A stretch of 64,000 bases of DNA, taken from contig CAWHLA010000012.1 of NCBI GenBank assembly GCA_963830065.1, positions 85,814 to 149,813 of the forward strand, written 5' to 3'. Under the pieces are notes generated by a model. It saw only the letters and a list, made by a program, of their open reading frames with translations, searched no databases and was not told where the DNA came from. Position numbers and translations under genes: made by a program. The first letter of the stretch is position 1, and every line of letters starts with the position of its first letter. The DNA comes from JACCZR01 sp963830065. GTDB lineage: Bacteria; Actinomycetota; Thermoleophilia; Solirubrobacterales; Thermoleophilaceae. Shown in pieces: positions 7,697-16,314 of this stretch.

Positions 7697-9973
7697 CTAC
7701 GGCCGCGCGAGCCTGAAGTAGGCGCGCAACCGGCGCGGGCTGCGCAGCAAGCCCCGGTCGGCCACCATCACCGCGCGGACCCTGCCGCGCCGCACCAGGA
7801 ACACCGCGCGGGAGCCAGGCGCGCGCCACAGGTTCCGAACCAGCTGCTTCTCACCACGCAGCACCCGCTTGAGGCGCCCGAGCGAGTCACCGGGCGAGAG
7901 GCGCCGAGCGCCGTGGTCGGTCGCGGTGGCCACGATCAGAGCCGCCCGGCCGCGGCTCGTGTACGCCACCACCAGCTTGCCGCCGCGCTTGACGCAGTAG
8001 GCGAAGCGCCGCCGGGTCATGCGGCTGGGCAGGCCGGCCCGGCTGGCCGTGGCCGTGAACAATTGGCCGAGGCGGATGCGTTTGTAGCCCAGGGCGCCTA
8101 GGCGGGCGCGCGAGCCGAGGCACACCGGCTTGGGCGCCGCGGGCTGGGTCTGGGCCTGGCCGCCGTTCTGGGCGGCCGAGGGGAAGAAGTTCGAAGCCGG
8201 CGCGGTCACCGGGCCGGTGCCGGGCTTGTCGGCCACCGGCAGACGGAAGTCGATGTTCGAGACCTGGACGCTGAACGTGCCGTTGGAGGCGCGGGAGTAC
8301 GGCGCATCCTTGCCCAGCAGCTCGAGCTTGGCCTGGTGGCCCGCCGCGAACTTCCACCCGTTCGGGTGGAGCTGGAAGACCTGGCGGCCGAAGGCAACCG
8401 GCCGGTAGACGCCGCGCGCGACCAGGGTCTGCGTGCCGTCGGGCGCGACGTCCCACAGGCGTCCGATCACGTGAGGGAAGTTGCCGCTCCACTGCAGGTC
8501 GGCGATCACCGTGGGCGAGCCGAGCAGCGTGTAGCCGGAGCCGGTCGCCTTCGGCAGGCGCCAGGTGGCCACACCGCTCTGGTCGGCGCCCGGGGTGGTC
8601 TTGCAGGGGTCGCCGCCCCCGCTGATGGGATCGACCTCGATGTCCACATTGGGGTTGCCGCCGGCCGACAGATAGCTCTTCGCGCCGCCGGCCCGGAGGC
8701 GGACCTCGCCGGGGCTGAGGTCGTTCCAGGACTTGGCCAGGTAGGGGCCGCCCGACGGGGCGCTGGCGGGGCAGGTCTGGGTGAGCGCCTCGGCGCCCTG
8801 GAGGGTCGACTGCGAGGTGTTGCCCTTCACGTAGCGGTCGAACCACTCGAACTGGCGCTGGGCGAGGAGGTCCTCGTCCGCGTCCTTGCCCTGGCCACGC
8901 TGGTGGCCGAAGTCGAAGTGCATCTGCGAGACAGGCACGTTCGGATGCGTGTCCTTGACGAGGTTGGCGTAGCGAACGGCCTCGTCGACCGGGAAGAGGT
9001 CGTCGGTGAAGCCGTTGGCGATCAAGAGCGGGGCGGGGGCGACCGAGCGGTTGAGGTAGTAGGCCGAGTGGTTCGTGGAGATCTCTTCCTTGAGGTCCTC
9101 GATCACCGGGTCGTCGTACAAGAACTCGCCGGCGTTGACGCGCCAGTACCAACTGGTCAGGTCGGCATCGGGGTCAGTCCCCGCGGGCGCGTAGTAGCCG
9201 CTCAGCGAGCCGAGCGCGTACAGGCCGAGCACGAAGCTGTTCTTGGCGATGCCAGTGGGGTTGAGGTCGGCCGTGTCGCTGGTCGTCTGGTAGTCGAGCG
9301 TGCGGCCGTTGGGGACCAGCGAGTAGACGAGGTCGGACCAGGGGATGACCGGCGCGGCCGCGGCAATCTCCATCGGCGTTCCGTTCGGGCTCTTCCAGGG
9401 GGAGTAGGAGCCGTCCGGGTTGCGGATGCGGTTCTTCAGCGCTGCCAGCTGCATGCTCTGGCCGCCACCGTAGGAGGGACCGGTCACGCCGATCTTCTTG
9501 GGCTGGATCAGGTTCTCGTCGGCGAGCAGGCCGGCCAGGTACTGGGTGTCTCTTACTTCGAAGCGAGAGTCGGCGAGGTGGATCCAGCCCTTGGCGCAGC
9601 CCGTGGGGTCGGCGGTGCGGCTCGCGGCCGAACCGCACGACTCGCCGAAGCCTCGCGCGGTGTAGCTGAGGACGGCGTAGCCGCGGTCGGCCCAGGGCTT
9701 GGCCGGTCCGAGCCCACTCTTCGAGCCGCCCCAGCCGTGCAGCTGGACCACGAGCGGGAACGGACCGTCGCCGCTGGTCGGCAGCGTGACGTTGACGTCG
9801 AGCGGGACGCCGTCGTGAGAGTCGACGCGGCTGTTCACCTCGCCGGGGCAGAACCGCACGCCGTCCTGAGCGGTGCAAGCCAGCCCGAACGGCGCGGGCG
9901 CGGCTTGTGCGGCGGCCGGCGCAGCGAGTGCGATGAGCGCAAGGGCGCCCGCAATGGTCAGTCGTCGTCTAAT
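7697..9973 (-). CDS. Secreted CocE/NonD-type alpha/beta hydrolase with apparent ATT start
   Basis: X-Pro dipeptidyl-peptidase/cocaine-esterase-like acyl hydrolase. The nucleophile elbow is GPSYGGG (Ser about 167) and the N-terminal hydrolase part has LHGWGGSK; the C-terminal third contains a beta-rich domain like the XPDP C-terminal region, then a basic tail. The first ATG/GTG in frame (9859) lies after the signal peptide. Reading back, the frame encodes RRR, a hydrophobic stretch and AAAQAAP, opening at ATT 9971-9973 with an AAGGAG 5 bases upstream. I therefore propose an AUU start, or a sequence error at that codon. About 758 residues. Confidence 0.8.
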   Translation of the reverse strand: MRRRLTIAGALALIALAAPAAAQAAPAPFGLACTAQDGVRFCPGEVNSRVDSHDGVPLDVNVTLPTSGDGPFPLVVQLHGWGGSKSGLGPAKPWADRGYAVLSYTARGFGESCGSAASRTADPTGCAKGWIHLADSRFEVRDTQYLAGLLADENLIQPKKIGVTGPSYGGGQSMQLAALKNRIRNPDGSYSPWKSPNGTPMEIAAAAPVIPWSDLVYSLVPNGRTLDYQTTSDTADLNPTGIAKNSFVLGLYALGSLSGYYAPAGTDPDADLTSWYWRVNAGEFLYDDPVIEDLKEEISTNHSAYYLNRSVAPAPLLIANGFTDDLFPVDEAVRYANLVKDTHPNVPVSQMHFDFGHQRGQGKDADEDLLAQRQFEWFDRYVKGNTSQSTLQGAEALTQTCPASAPSGGPYLAKSWNDLSPGEVRLRAGGAKSYLSAGGNPNVDIEVDPISGGGDPCKTTPGADQSGVATWRLPKATGSGYTLLGSPTVIADLQWSGNFPHVIGRLWDVAPDGTQTLVARGVYRPVAFGRQVFQLHPNGWKFAAGHQAKLELLGKDAPYSRASNGTFSVQVSNIDFRLPVADKPGTGPVTAPASNFFPSAAQNGGQAQTQPAAPKPVCLGSRARLGALGYKRIRLGQLFTATASRAGLPSRMTRRRFAYCVKRGGKLVVAYTSRGRAALIVATATDHGARRLSPGDSLGRLKRVLRGEKQLVRNLWRAPGSRAVFLVRRGRVRAVMVADRGLLRSPRRLRAYFRLARP

Positions 9974-10077
9974 CAGAACTCCTTCCCCTTCGTAAGGAGG
10001 CTAGTCGGACGCGTTCGCGCTTTCGCCGGTCGGGTGCGCCGGGTTACGATCGCGCCTCCTTCGAGAGGGGAGAGTCC

Positions 10078-10845
10078 TTGGCGGTAGCAGCGGCGGTACT
10101 GAGCGAGACCCAGCGGAGCGTGCTGGAGGCGGTGTGCGACACGTACGTGCCCTCGGTGGAGTCAACGTCAGCGGCGACCCGATCGAGCGCGAGTTCCTGG
10201 CGCGGTCGGCGGGCGACATGCTGGTCGCCGCGCAGATCGAGGGGATGTTCGCCGACACGCTGCTGGAGGAGGAGATCGCCCAGGTCGCCGGCCTGCTGGA
10301 CGCGATCGCAGGGGAGGGGTTCCTGGATGCCGACCTGGCAGGGCGCACCGCGTTGCTCCTCGGTCTGGCCGACGCCGACCCGGACGCGAAGCTCGGCCTG
10401 ACGCAGCTCAAGGCGCTGACCATGCTGCTCTTCTACGGCGCACCCGACGAGACCACGGGGCGCAACGCGAACTGGGAGGCGATCGGCTACCCGGGCCCGG
10501 TGTCTGCGGCTCCGACCGCCGACGAGGCGCCGAAGACGATCGAGCTGGTGGGGCTGTCGGGCACGTCGGAGACGCTGACGTGCGACGTGGTGATCGTCGG
10601 CTCGGGCGCCGGCGGCTCGGTGATCGCGGCGGAGTGCGCGCGCGCCGGCAAGAGCGTGCTGGTGCTCGAGATGGGCCAGTACAAGAACGAGCAGGACTTC
10701 AACCAGCTCGAGGTGCAGGGCTACCAGGAGATGTACTACGGCGGCGGCCTGGCCGCGTCGGAGAGCGGGTCGATTTCCGTGCTGGCCGGCTCGACGCTGG
10801 GCGGCGGGACCGTTGTGAATTACATGAACTGCATCCCGACGCCCA
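10078..10845 (+). pseudogene. GMC-type FAD alcohol oxidase, N-terminal fragment (frameshift and truncation)
   Basis: TTG 10078 follows GAGGGGAGAG. After about 28 residues (VLEAVCDTYVPSV) the frame shifts near 10158, probably one lost G. The frame then continues through a helical domain and a Rossmann FAD-binding motif (VVIVGSGAGGSVIAAECA), ending in GSTLGGGTVVNYMNCIPTP, a typical GMC/long-chain-alcohol-oxidase N-terminus. Homology stops abruptly near 10845, where coding sequence for the C-terminal half of an MFS transporter begins. The substrate-binding and catalytic domains of the oxidase are missing. Confidence 0.75.
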
Positions 10846-10846
10846 C

Positions 10847-11323
10847 ATGGACGACGCCGGCGAGTCCCTGTCCGCGGTGGGCCTCGTGATCTCGCTGCAC
10901 GTCGGCGGCATGTTCATCCCGTCGCCGGTGACCGGCGTCCTGGCCGACCGCTTCGGGCGGATACCCGTCATCGCCGGCGGTGGCGTCGCGCTGATCGCGG
11001 CTGGGGCGATGGCGGCGGTGTCGCCCGGCGACGAGGTAGTCCTCATGGCCGCCGCGCTCATCTTCCTCGGCCTCGGGTGGAACTTCGGGCTGGTCGGCGG
11101 CAGCGCCCTGCTCACCGATGCGGTCGAACCAGAACGCCGGGCCCAGACCCAGGGCGCTGCCGACCTGGTCATGGGCCTCACCGGCGTGAGCGGCAATCTC
11201 GTCGCCGGCCCGCTCTTCCACGCCGGCGCCTTCGGGGTCCTCGGCCTCGGTGCCGTCGCGATCGGCCTGGGCCTGATCGTGCTGGCGGCGCGCAACCGCC
11301 CCGCCTTGGCCACGGCGACCTGA
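10847..11323 (+). pseudogene. MFS transporter, C-terminal half only
   Basis: From ATG 10847 the frame encodes about 158 residues with alternating hydrophobic helices and the MFS loop GVLADRFGRIPVI, the cytoplasmic motif between helices of the second bundle. HMDDAGESLSAVG resembles the middle of full-length MFS proteins, so roughly the first six helices are absent. Upstream DNA is a truncated oxidase gene. It is either a real deletion fusion or a chimeric join in the assembly; a half transporter is unlikely to work alone. Confidence 0.65.
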
Positions 11324-11363
11324 GCGCCGTTTCCGACCCGGAGTCCCTGGGCAGGACCTAACC

Positions 11364-11516
11364 ATGGTCAAAAGACTTCTCAATCAGGTAATGCGCGGCG
11401 GTGCCGCGCGCGGCGGACACGGACGGCGCGGCGGGCACGCCCACCGAGGCGGCGGCTCCAGCGGGGCCAAGATCGGCTCGATGGTGGAGCGCTACCTGCG
11501 CAACCGCCGGCGCTAA
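11364..11516 (+). CDS. Small basic Gly/Arg/His-rich protein (50 aa)
   Basis: ATG 11364 to TAA 11516 encodes 50 residues: MVKRLLNQVMRGG, a Gly/Arg/His-rich centre, and an amphipathic basic tail (AKIGSMVERYLRNRRR). There is no strong Shine-Dalgarno. The composition (helix, GGH-rich linker, helix) looks designed rather than random, and the frame fills the gap between the MFS fragment and the convergent TfoX gene. Not recognised; nucleic-acid or membrane binding is possible. Confidence 0.45.
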   Translation: MVKRLLNQVMRGGAARGGHGRRGGHAHRGGGSSGAKIGSMVERYLRNRRR

Positions 11517-11519
11517 GCC

Positions 11520-11849
11520 CTATTTAGGGGGCAGCCCGCTGGCGAAGTCCGCCCCTGCATCAACCCAGCGGGCCAGTTCCCCCTCCTCGGCGGTGCCGGA
11601 GGAATCCACCAGCACCGTGCTCTTCATCGGCCTGCCGGTGAAGTCGAACGGCCGCACGGCGGGCTCTTCGAGGGCGAGCGGGCCGGCCTCGTCGCCGAGC
11701 CGGACGATCAGGTCCTCGTCCATCACCCCGCAGCACATGTTGCCGTTCAGCATGAACGCGATCCCGCCGAACATCTTGCGCTCGGAGAAGCCCTCGCGGC
11801 CCCCGACCAGCTCGCGGACGCGGTCCGCGAGGCGCTCGTCGTAGGCCAT
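11520..11849 (-). CDS. TfoX N-terminal-domain protein
   Basis: 109 residues from ATG 11849, overlapping the upstream methyltransferase stop. The protein is a single TfoX_N domain: MAYDERLADRVREL, ERKMFGGIAFMLNGNMCCGV and a C-terminal LARWVDAGADFASGLP. Stand-alone TfoX_N proteins are widespread in actinobacteria. Despite the family name they have no proven competence role there, so only the domain is assigned. Confidence 0.85.
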   Translation of the reverse strand: MAYDERLADRVRELVGGREGFSERKMFGGIAFMLNGNMCCGVMDEDLIVRLGDEAGPLALEEPAVRPFDFTGRPMKSTVLVDSSGTAEEGELARWVDAGADFASGLPPK

Positions 11850-12619
11850 CAGGCCGCAGGCACGACGCCTCGCGCATACCAAGCGTGGGCGTCCAGGGAG
11901 AAGGGCCCGTCGGGGAGCTTCGCTCGGCAGGCCTCGCGGATCGCGTCTTGCTGTTCGGAACTGCGCGAGGCGAGGTACTGGCCGGCGGGCCCCACGCCGT
12001 TGGTGAACGGCTCCCAGAAGTCGTCGAAGCTCGTGTAGTCGACGCGGGCCGCGATCGTGCCGTCCTCGACGTCCTCGAGACCCGCCCGTCTCAGCCGCTC
12101 CGCGATGTCGCCCTCCCGGATCCCAGCGAGCTCTCGCTCGCCCTCGACTTCCGGGTCCAACTCGTGCGCGGCCTCCCAGAAGGTCTTGAGCATCGTCATG
12201 CGACCGCCGGCGATGTCCCACATGCACGCCGCGACCGTGCCGCCCGGCCGTGTGACCCGAGCCATCTCGCGCAGGCCCTGGACGGGGTCACTCATGAAGG
12301 CGACCACCAGCGACGAGAGCGCGGCGTCGAACTCGTCGTCGGCCCACGGGAGCTCCTCGGCGACGCCCTCGCGGATGTCGCCCTCCGGCACCCGCTCTCG
12401 ACACGCGGCGACGAACTTCGGCGCGGGGTCGATCGCGGCGACGTTGGCGGCGCCCACGCGCTCTGCGAGCTCGGCCGCGAGCAAGCCGGTCCCGCAGCCG
12501 ACGTCCACCACCCGGCTGTCGCTCGGCACCCCGGCCGCCTCGATCAGCGCCGGCGCCAGCGTAGGGAGGTAGCGCCCCATGAAGCGGTCGTAGTGCTCGG
12601 CGGGCGCTCCGAACTGCAC
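11849..12619 (-). CDS. Class I SAM-dependent methyltransferase
   Basis: 256 residues from GTG 12619, 2 bases after the stop of the preceding gene and overlapping the next start. Rossmann motif I is VVDVGCGTGLLAAELAE, motif II has an acidic residue in AAIDPAP, and later come ALSSLVVAFM and ARVTRPGGTVAAC, as in the UbiE/Methyltransf_11 family. No substrate can be named. It sits in a three-gene unit (12622 gene, this gene, tfoX-like). Confidence 0.85.
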   Translation of the reverse strand: MQFGAPAEHYDRFMGRYLPTLAPALIEAAGVPSDSRVVDVGCGTGLLAAELAERVGAANVAAIDPAPKFVAACRERVPEGDIREGVAEELPWADDEFDAALSSLVVAFMSDPVQGLREMARVTRPGGTVAACMWDIAGGRMTMLKTFWEAAHELDPEVEGERELAGIREGDIAERLRRAGLEDVEDGTIAARVDYTSFDDFWEPFTNGVGPAGQYLASRSSEQQDAIREACRAKLPDGPFSLDAHAWYARGVVPAA

Positions 12620-12621
12620 GG

Positions 12622-13422
12622 TCAGCCGGCGCGCAGGTTGTCGGCGTAGGCCAGCGGGTTGTCGAAGAACCGACCCGGCAGCACGCCGTGGTAGCGGATC
12701 GCCTGGCCGACCCGGCCCCAGCCCGAGTCCTCGGCCAGCTCGTAGCTGCGCACCGCCTTCTCGATCCGCTCGTCGGTGTCCCCGAAGTTCGAGAAGCGCA
12801 TGTAGGCGGTGCGCGGGAAGTAGTTGAAGCGCACGATCGGCCGGAGCACGATCGCGGTGAGGACGGGGCAGGTGAACTTGTCCACCTCCTCGCGGACCTT
12901 CGGCCCCACGGTCGTCTCCTGCTCGAACAACAGCGCCGTGCGGAAGATCTCGGCGCGCTCGGCGCGGGGCAAGGTCTGCCCCCGAGCGGACGCGCGATGC
13001 ACTCGCTGCAGCGCGTCCAGCAGCTCGGGGGCCATGACCTCGTCGGCGCCGGGCTCCTCCCCGAAGCGCTTGGTGAAGAAGTAGTTCGTGTAGGTGTCGA
13101 CGAACACCGAGCGGTTCGCCTGCTTGAACCCCTGGGAGAACTCGAACAGCATGTAGGCCCGCCGCGCCCGCTCCTCGCGGTCGTAGAAGTATCGATAGGC
13201 GATCGCGCGCGACACCGCTCCGCGCCGCTCGTAGAACCCGTACGCCCACAGCGCCCCGTGCAGCGCCACCTCGGGGAACGCGTGGTTGCCGCCCGAGTCG
13301 ACGAAGATCGAATGCAGAAGCGCGACGCGCGCCGGGATGTCACCGGCGCCCTCGGCCAGCCGCACCGCTTCGGCGCGGATGGTCTCGTGCTCGGCTTGGA
13401 GATCGGCGGTGGCCTGGGCCAC
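12622..13422 (-). CDS. Conserved protein of unknown function (266 aa)
   Basis: Starts at the ATG at 13422 (MAQATADLQAEHETIRAEA). No signal peptide or membrane segment. Rich in aromatic residues and Arg (ALWAYGFYERRGAV, AIAYRYFYDREERA, NYFFTKRFGEEPG), largely alpha-helical by eye. Family not recognised. It leads the operon with the methyltransferase and TfoX_N protein, so it may supply or receive the methyltransferase substrate, but nothing in the sequence proves that. Confidence 0.75.
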   Translation of the reverse strand: MAQATADLQAEHETIRAEAVRLAEGAGDIPARVALLHSIFVDSGGNHAFPEVALHGALWAYGFYERRGAVSRAIAYRYFYDREERARRAYMLFEFSQGFKQANRSVFVDTYTNYFFTKRFGEEPGADEVMAPELLDALQRVHRASARGQTLPRAERAEIFRTALLFEQETTVGPKVREEVDKFTCPVLTAIVLRPIVRFNYFPRTAYMRFSNFGDTDERIEKAVRSYELAEDSGWGRVGQAIRYHGVLPGRFFDNPLAYADNLRAG

Positions 13423-13499
13423 CTAACGATGGTAACCCGGGTCTGCAACGGCTGTCCCAGCCCCTTGCGCGCAGGGGCGACCATCTCCAGGGTGGCCGC

Positions 13500-14490
13500 G
13501 TGCGCCGGGCAGGAATTGCTTTCGCGCTGGGATTGGCCATGGCTGGATTGCTTCTGCCTGCGCCGGCCCAGGCCGGCCGCGGCAACGTCGCCGCGCTGCA
13601 GGTGGCCCTGCGCGCGCTCGGCTACCGGCCCATGGCCATCGACGGGATCTCGGGGCCCTGGACGCGGCGGGCGGTGCGGCGATTCCAGCGCCGCAAGCAG
13701 CTGGCCGTGGACGGCATCGCCGGTCCCAAGACCCTCCGGAAGCTCGGCCGCCGCGGGCGCCCCGCTACGGGCGGCGCAACATGCGTCGCGGCCAGCGCGG
13801 CTTCGACGTCGCCGCGCTGCAGTTCGTGCTCCGGCGTCGCGGCTTTCATCCCGGCGGCATCGACGGCGGCTTCGGGCGCAACACGAAGCGGGCGGTCAAG
13901 CGCTTCCAGCGCGCGGTGGGCCTGCACGCCGACGGGATCGTCGGCCGGTCGCACGCGACGCCGGCTCAGGCGACGAGTGGTCTTCGCGCCCACGCCCGGC
14001 GGCCCGGTCCTCTTCTTCCGCCCGCTGCGCGCGCCCCTGACAAGCGGCTTCGGCCGCCGCTGGGGCCGCATGCACACCGGCTTGGACTTCGGCGCCGGCT
14101 ACGGGCGACGGGTGGGCGCCGCCGGGCGCGGGGCCGGGTCAGCTTCGCCGGCTGGAACAGCGGCGGCTACGGCTACCTGGTGGTGGTCGACCACCGGCTC
14201 GGTTTCGAGAGCTGGTACGCGCACCTGTCGCGAATCAGCGTGTTCCGCGGCCAGCGGGTGGTGGGCGGCACCACGATCGGGCGCGTGGGCTCCACCGGCC
14301 ACGCCACCGGGCCCGCACCTGCACTTCGAGGTGCGGCGCTTCGGCACGCCGATCGACCCGCGGCCGCGGCTGCTGCAGAGCCGCGGCGGCGCGCAGGCGC
14401 GACGGACAGGAGGTCTGCGCCCCCAACGCCGACGTGCGCAACGCCCGCGACGCCGACCCGCCGGTCGCCCGCCTAAACCGCTGTCCGTAG
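13500..14490 (+). CDS. Secreted peptidoglycan-binding M23 endopeptidase (five frameshifts)
   Basis: GTG 13500 begins a signal peptide ending AQA. Two peptidoglycan-binding_1 repeats follow (VAALQVALRALGYRPMAIDG..., VAALQFVLRRRGFHPGGIDG...), then a LytM/M23 metallopeptidase with the Zn motif HTGLD and a second site HLHFEV. The parts lie in different frames, with changes near 13760, 13945, 14130, 14312 and 14402. The C-terminal frame ends CAPNADVRNARDADPP... at TAG 14490, overlapping the convergent gene by 18 bases. Every motif survives, so errors are likelier than decay. Predicted to cleave peptide cross-links in the wall. Confidence 0.75.
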
Positions 14491-14919
14491 CGAGCCGTGC
14501 GCGGCCGCGGCCCGCGCGATCAGCGAGTGCGCCAGCGCGCCCTGCTCGTCGCCGAGCCGGATGTGCGAGTGCTGCGACACCGACCGCCGCACCACGCCGA
14601 TGTCGGCGATCGTGGGGCAGTGCTCCAGCCGCGGGCCGGCCACCAGCATCGACGTCTCGACCATCACCTTCCACCGCTCGTGCGGCCCGATGGCCGGATC
14701 CGAGATGACCTCCTCCACCGCGTAGATCCGCGCCTCGCCGAAGCGCTTGTGCGAGCCGGCGGCGTAGTCGATCAGCACGTCGCCGTCGGCCACCCGCGGC
14801 CAGCGCGGGAACATCGACACCGAGCCGTACTCGCGCAGCCACGCAGAGCGGCGGGCGGCCCAGTCGCCATCCACGAAGGGAGACTGAGCGGTGCCGGTGA
14901 TCTTCAGCCAGTAGGCCAC
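14473..14919 (-). CDS. EVE/PUA-like domain protein
   Basis: 148 residues from GTG 14919. The N-terminus AYWLKITG and the central DGDVLIDYAAGSHKRFGEARIYAVEEV resemble the compact beta-barrel of EVE/PUA-superfamily domains, which bind modified nucleotides or RNA; this is a pattern judgement without a search. There is no signal peptide. It is divergent from the LigD-type phosphoesterase gene, with starts 17 bases apart, so a shared control region in DNA repair is possible. Confidence 0.5.
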   Translation of the reverse strand: MAYWLKITGTAQSPFVDGDWAARRSAWLREYGSVSMFPRWPRVADGDVLIDYAAGSHKRFGEARIYAVEEVISDPAIGPHERWKVMVETSMLVAGPRLEHCPTIADIGVVRRSVSQHSHIRLGDEQGALAHSLIARAAAAHGSLRTAV

Positions 14920-14935
14920 GGGTAGAACTCAGACC

Positions 14936-15409
14936 ATGCCCATGTTCGTGATCCAGAAGCACGCGGCCACCTCGCTGCACTACGACTTCCGGCTCGAGGT
15001 CGACGGCGTGCTCGCCTCCTGGGCGGTGCCCAAGGGCCCCTCGACCGACCCGCGCGCCAAGCGGCTGGCCGTGCAGGTCGAGGACCACCCGCTCGACTAC
15101 GGCGACTTCGAGGGCGTGATCGGCCCGGGCTACGGCGCCGGCGCGGTGATCGTGTGGGACACCGGCGAGTACGAGAACCTGCGCGACGAGCCGATGGCCG
15201 AGGGCATCGAGAACGGGCACATCTCCTTCGCGCTGCACGGCCACAAGCTGCAGGGCGGCTGGTCCATGCGCCGGACCCGGGGCGGCGAGAAGCCGCAGTG
15301 GCTGATGGTCAAGCGCCGCGACGACCACGCCGACGCCCGCCGCAACCCGGTGAGCACCCAGCCCGAGTCGGTGCTGAGCGGCAAGACCATCGAGGATCTC
15401 CAGGGATGA
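14936..15409 (+). CDS. LigD-type DNA 3'-phosphoesterase (stand-alone PE domain)
   Basis: 157 residues. The protein is just the phosphoesterase module of bacterial DNA ligase D, which trims 3'-phosphates and ribonucleotides at breaks before joining. Residues equivalent to the Pseudomonas LigD active site are present: His9, His15, Asp17 and Arg19 (HAATSLHYDFRLE), and the His and Tyr of VEDHPLDY. Its ATGA overlap with the ligase gene implies co-translation. The polymerase domain of full LigD is not in this window, nor is Ku. Confidence 0.9.
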   Translation: MPMFVIQKHAATSLHYDFRLEVDGVLASWAVPKGPSTDPRAKRLAVQVEDHPLDYGDFEGVIGPGYGAGAVIVWDTGEYENLRDEPMAEGIENGHISFALHGHKLQGGWSMRRTRGGEKPQWLMVKRRDDHADARRNPVSTQPESVLSGKTIEDLQG

Positions 15410-16314
15410 GCCCACCGCCCAAGGGCAGCAACGCCATGAAGGCGGTCCTGACCGACGCGCGCTTCTCCGACCCCGACTGGATCTTCGAGCGAAAGCTCGA
15501 CGGCATCCGCTGCATCGCGGTGCGCGACGGCGGCGAGGTCAAGCTCTGGAGTCGCAACGACCTGAGCCTCAACGGCCGCTGGCCCGAGCTGGCGAAGCAG
15601 CTCGAGGAGCAGAAGGGCAAGCGGTTCGCCATCGACGGCGAGGTGGTGGCGTTCGACCACGGGCAGACCAGCTTCGGGGCGCTGGGCGGCGCGCGGAAGG
15701 TCTTCTTCTACGTGTTCGACATCCTCTGGCTCGACGGCGAGGACATCCGGCCGAGGCCGCTGCGCGAGCGCAAGCGGGTCCTGAAAAACGCGATCGAGTT
15801 CGGCGACAATGTCCGCTTCACCCAGCACCGCAACGCCGAGGGCGAGGCGATGTACGAGGAGGCCTGTCGCAAGGGCTGGGAGGGCGTGATCGCCAAGCGC
15901 GCCGACAGCCCCTACGCCACCGCCCGCTCCAAGGACTGGCTGAAGTTCAAGTGCGAGATGGGGCAGGAGATGGTGATCGGCGGCTTCACGGCGCCGAAGG
16001 GCTCGCGCACCGACCTGGGCGCGTTGCTGGTGGGTCACTACGAAGGCGATGAGCTCCACTACGCCGGCAAGGTCGGCACCGGCTTCGACCGCGCGACCCT
16101 CAAGGACCTGGCCGAGCGGCTGAAGCCGCTCCACCGAGAGACCACGCCCTTCAAGGAGGTCACCAAGTTCAAGAACGTGACCTGGGTGGAGCCGAAGCTG
16201 GTGGCCCAGCTCGGCTTCACCGAGTGGACGAAGTACGGCCGGCTGCGTCACCCGCGCTTCCTGGGGCTGCGGTTCGACAAGCCCGCCGGCCAGGTGGTGC
16301 GCGAGACCGCCTAG
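15406..16314 (+). CDS. ATP-dependent DNA ligase, LigD ligase-domain type
   Basis: 302 residues from ATG 15406 (ATGA overlap). Motif I is ERKLDGIR, with the adenylated Lys; motif III appears in YVFDILWLDG, motif IV in EGVIAKR and motif V in WLKFK. A C-terminal OB-fold ends in the basic ...RHPRFLGLRFDKPA, typical of LigD/LigC ligases. Together with the preceding phosphoesterase it forms a split LigD lacking the polymerase module, probably for non-homologous end joining or single-strand repair. The stop overlaps the convergent membrane gene's stop. Confidence 0.92.
   Translation: MSPPPKGSNAMKAVLTDARFSDPDWIFERKLDGIRCIAVRDGGEVKLWSRNDLSLNGRWPELAKQLEEQKGKRFAIDGEVVAFDHGQTSFGALGGARKVFFYVFDILWLDGEDIRPRPLRERKRVLKNAIEFGDNVRFTQHRNAEGEAMYEEACRKGWEGVIAKRADSPYATARSKDWLKFKCEMGQEMVIGGFTAPKGSRTDLGALLVGHYEGDELHYAGKVGTGFDRATLKDLAERLKPLHRETTPFKEVTKFKNVTWVEPKLVAQLGFTEWTKYGRLRHPRFLGLRFDKPAGQVVRETA

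Noticed and set aside
11520..11849. TfoX-domain protein as evidence for a competence system
   Set aside because: No com or pil genes are nearby, and stand-alone TfoX_N proteins are common without competence.
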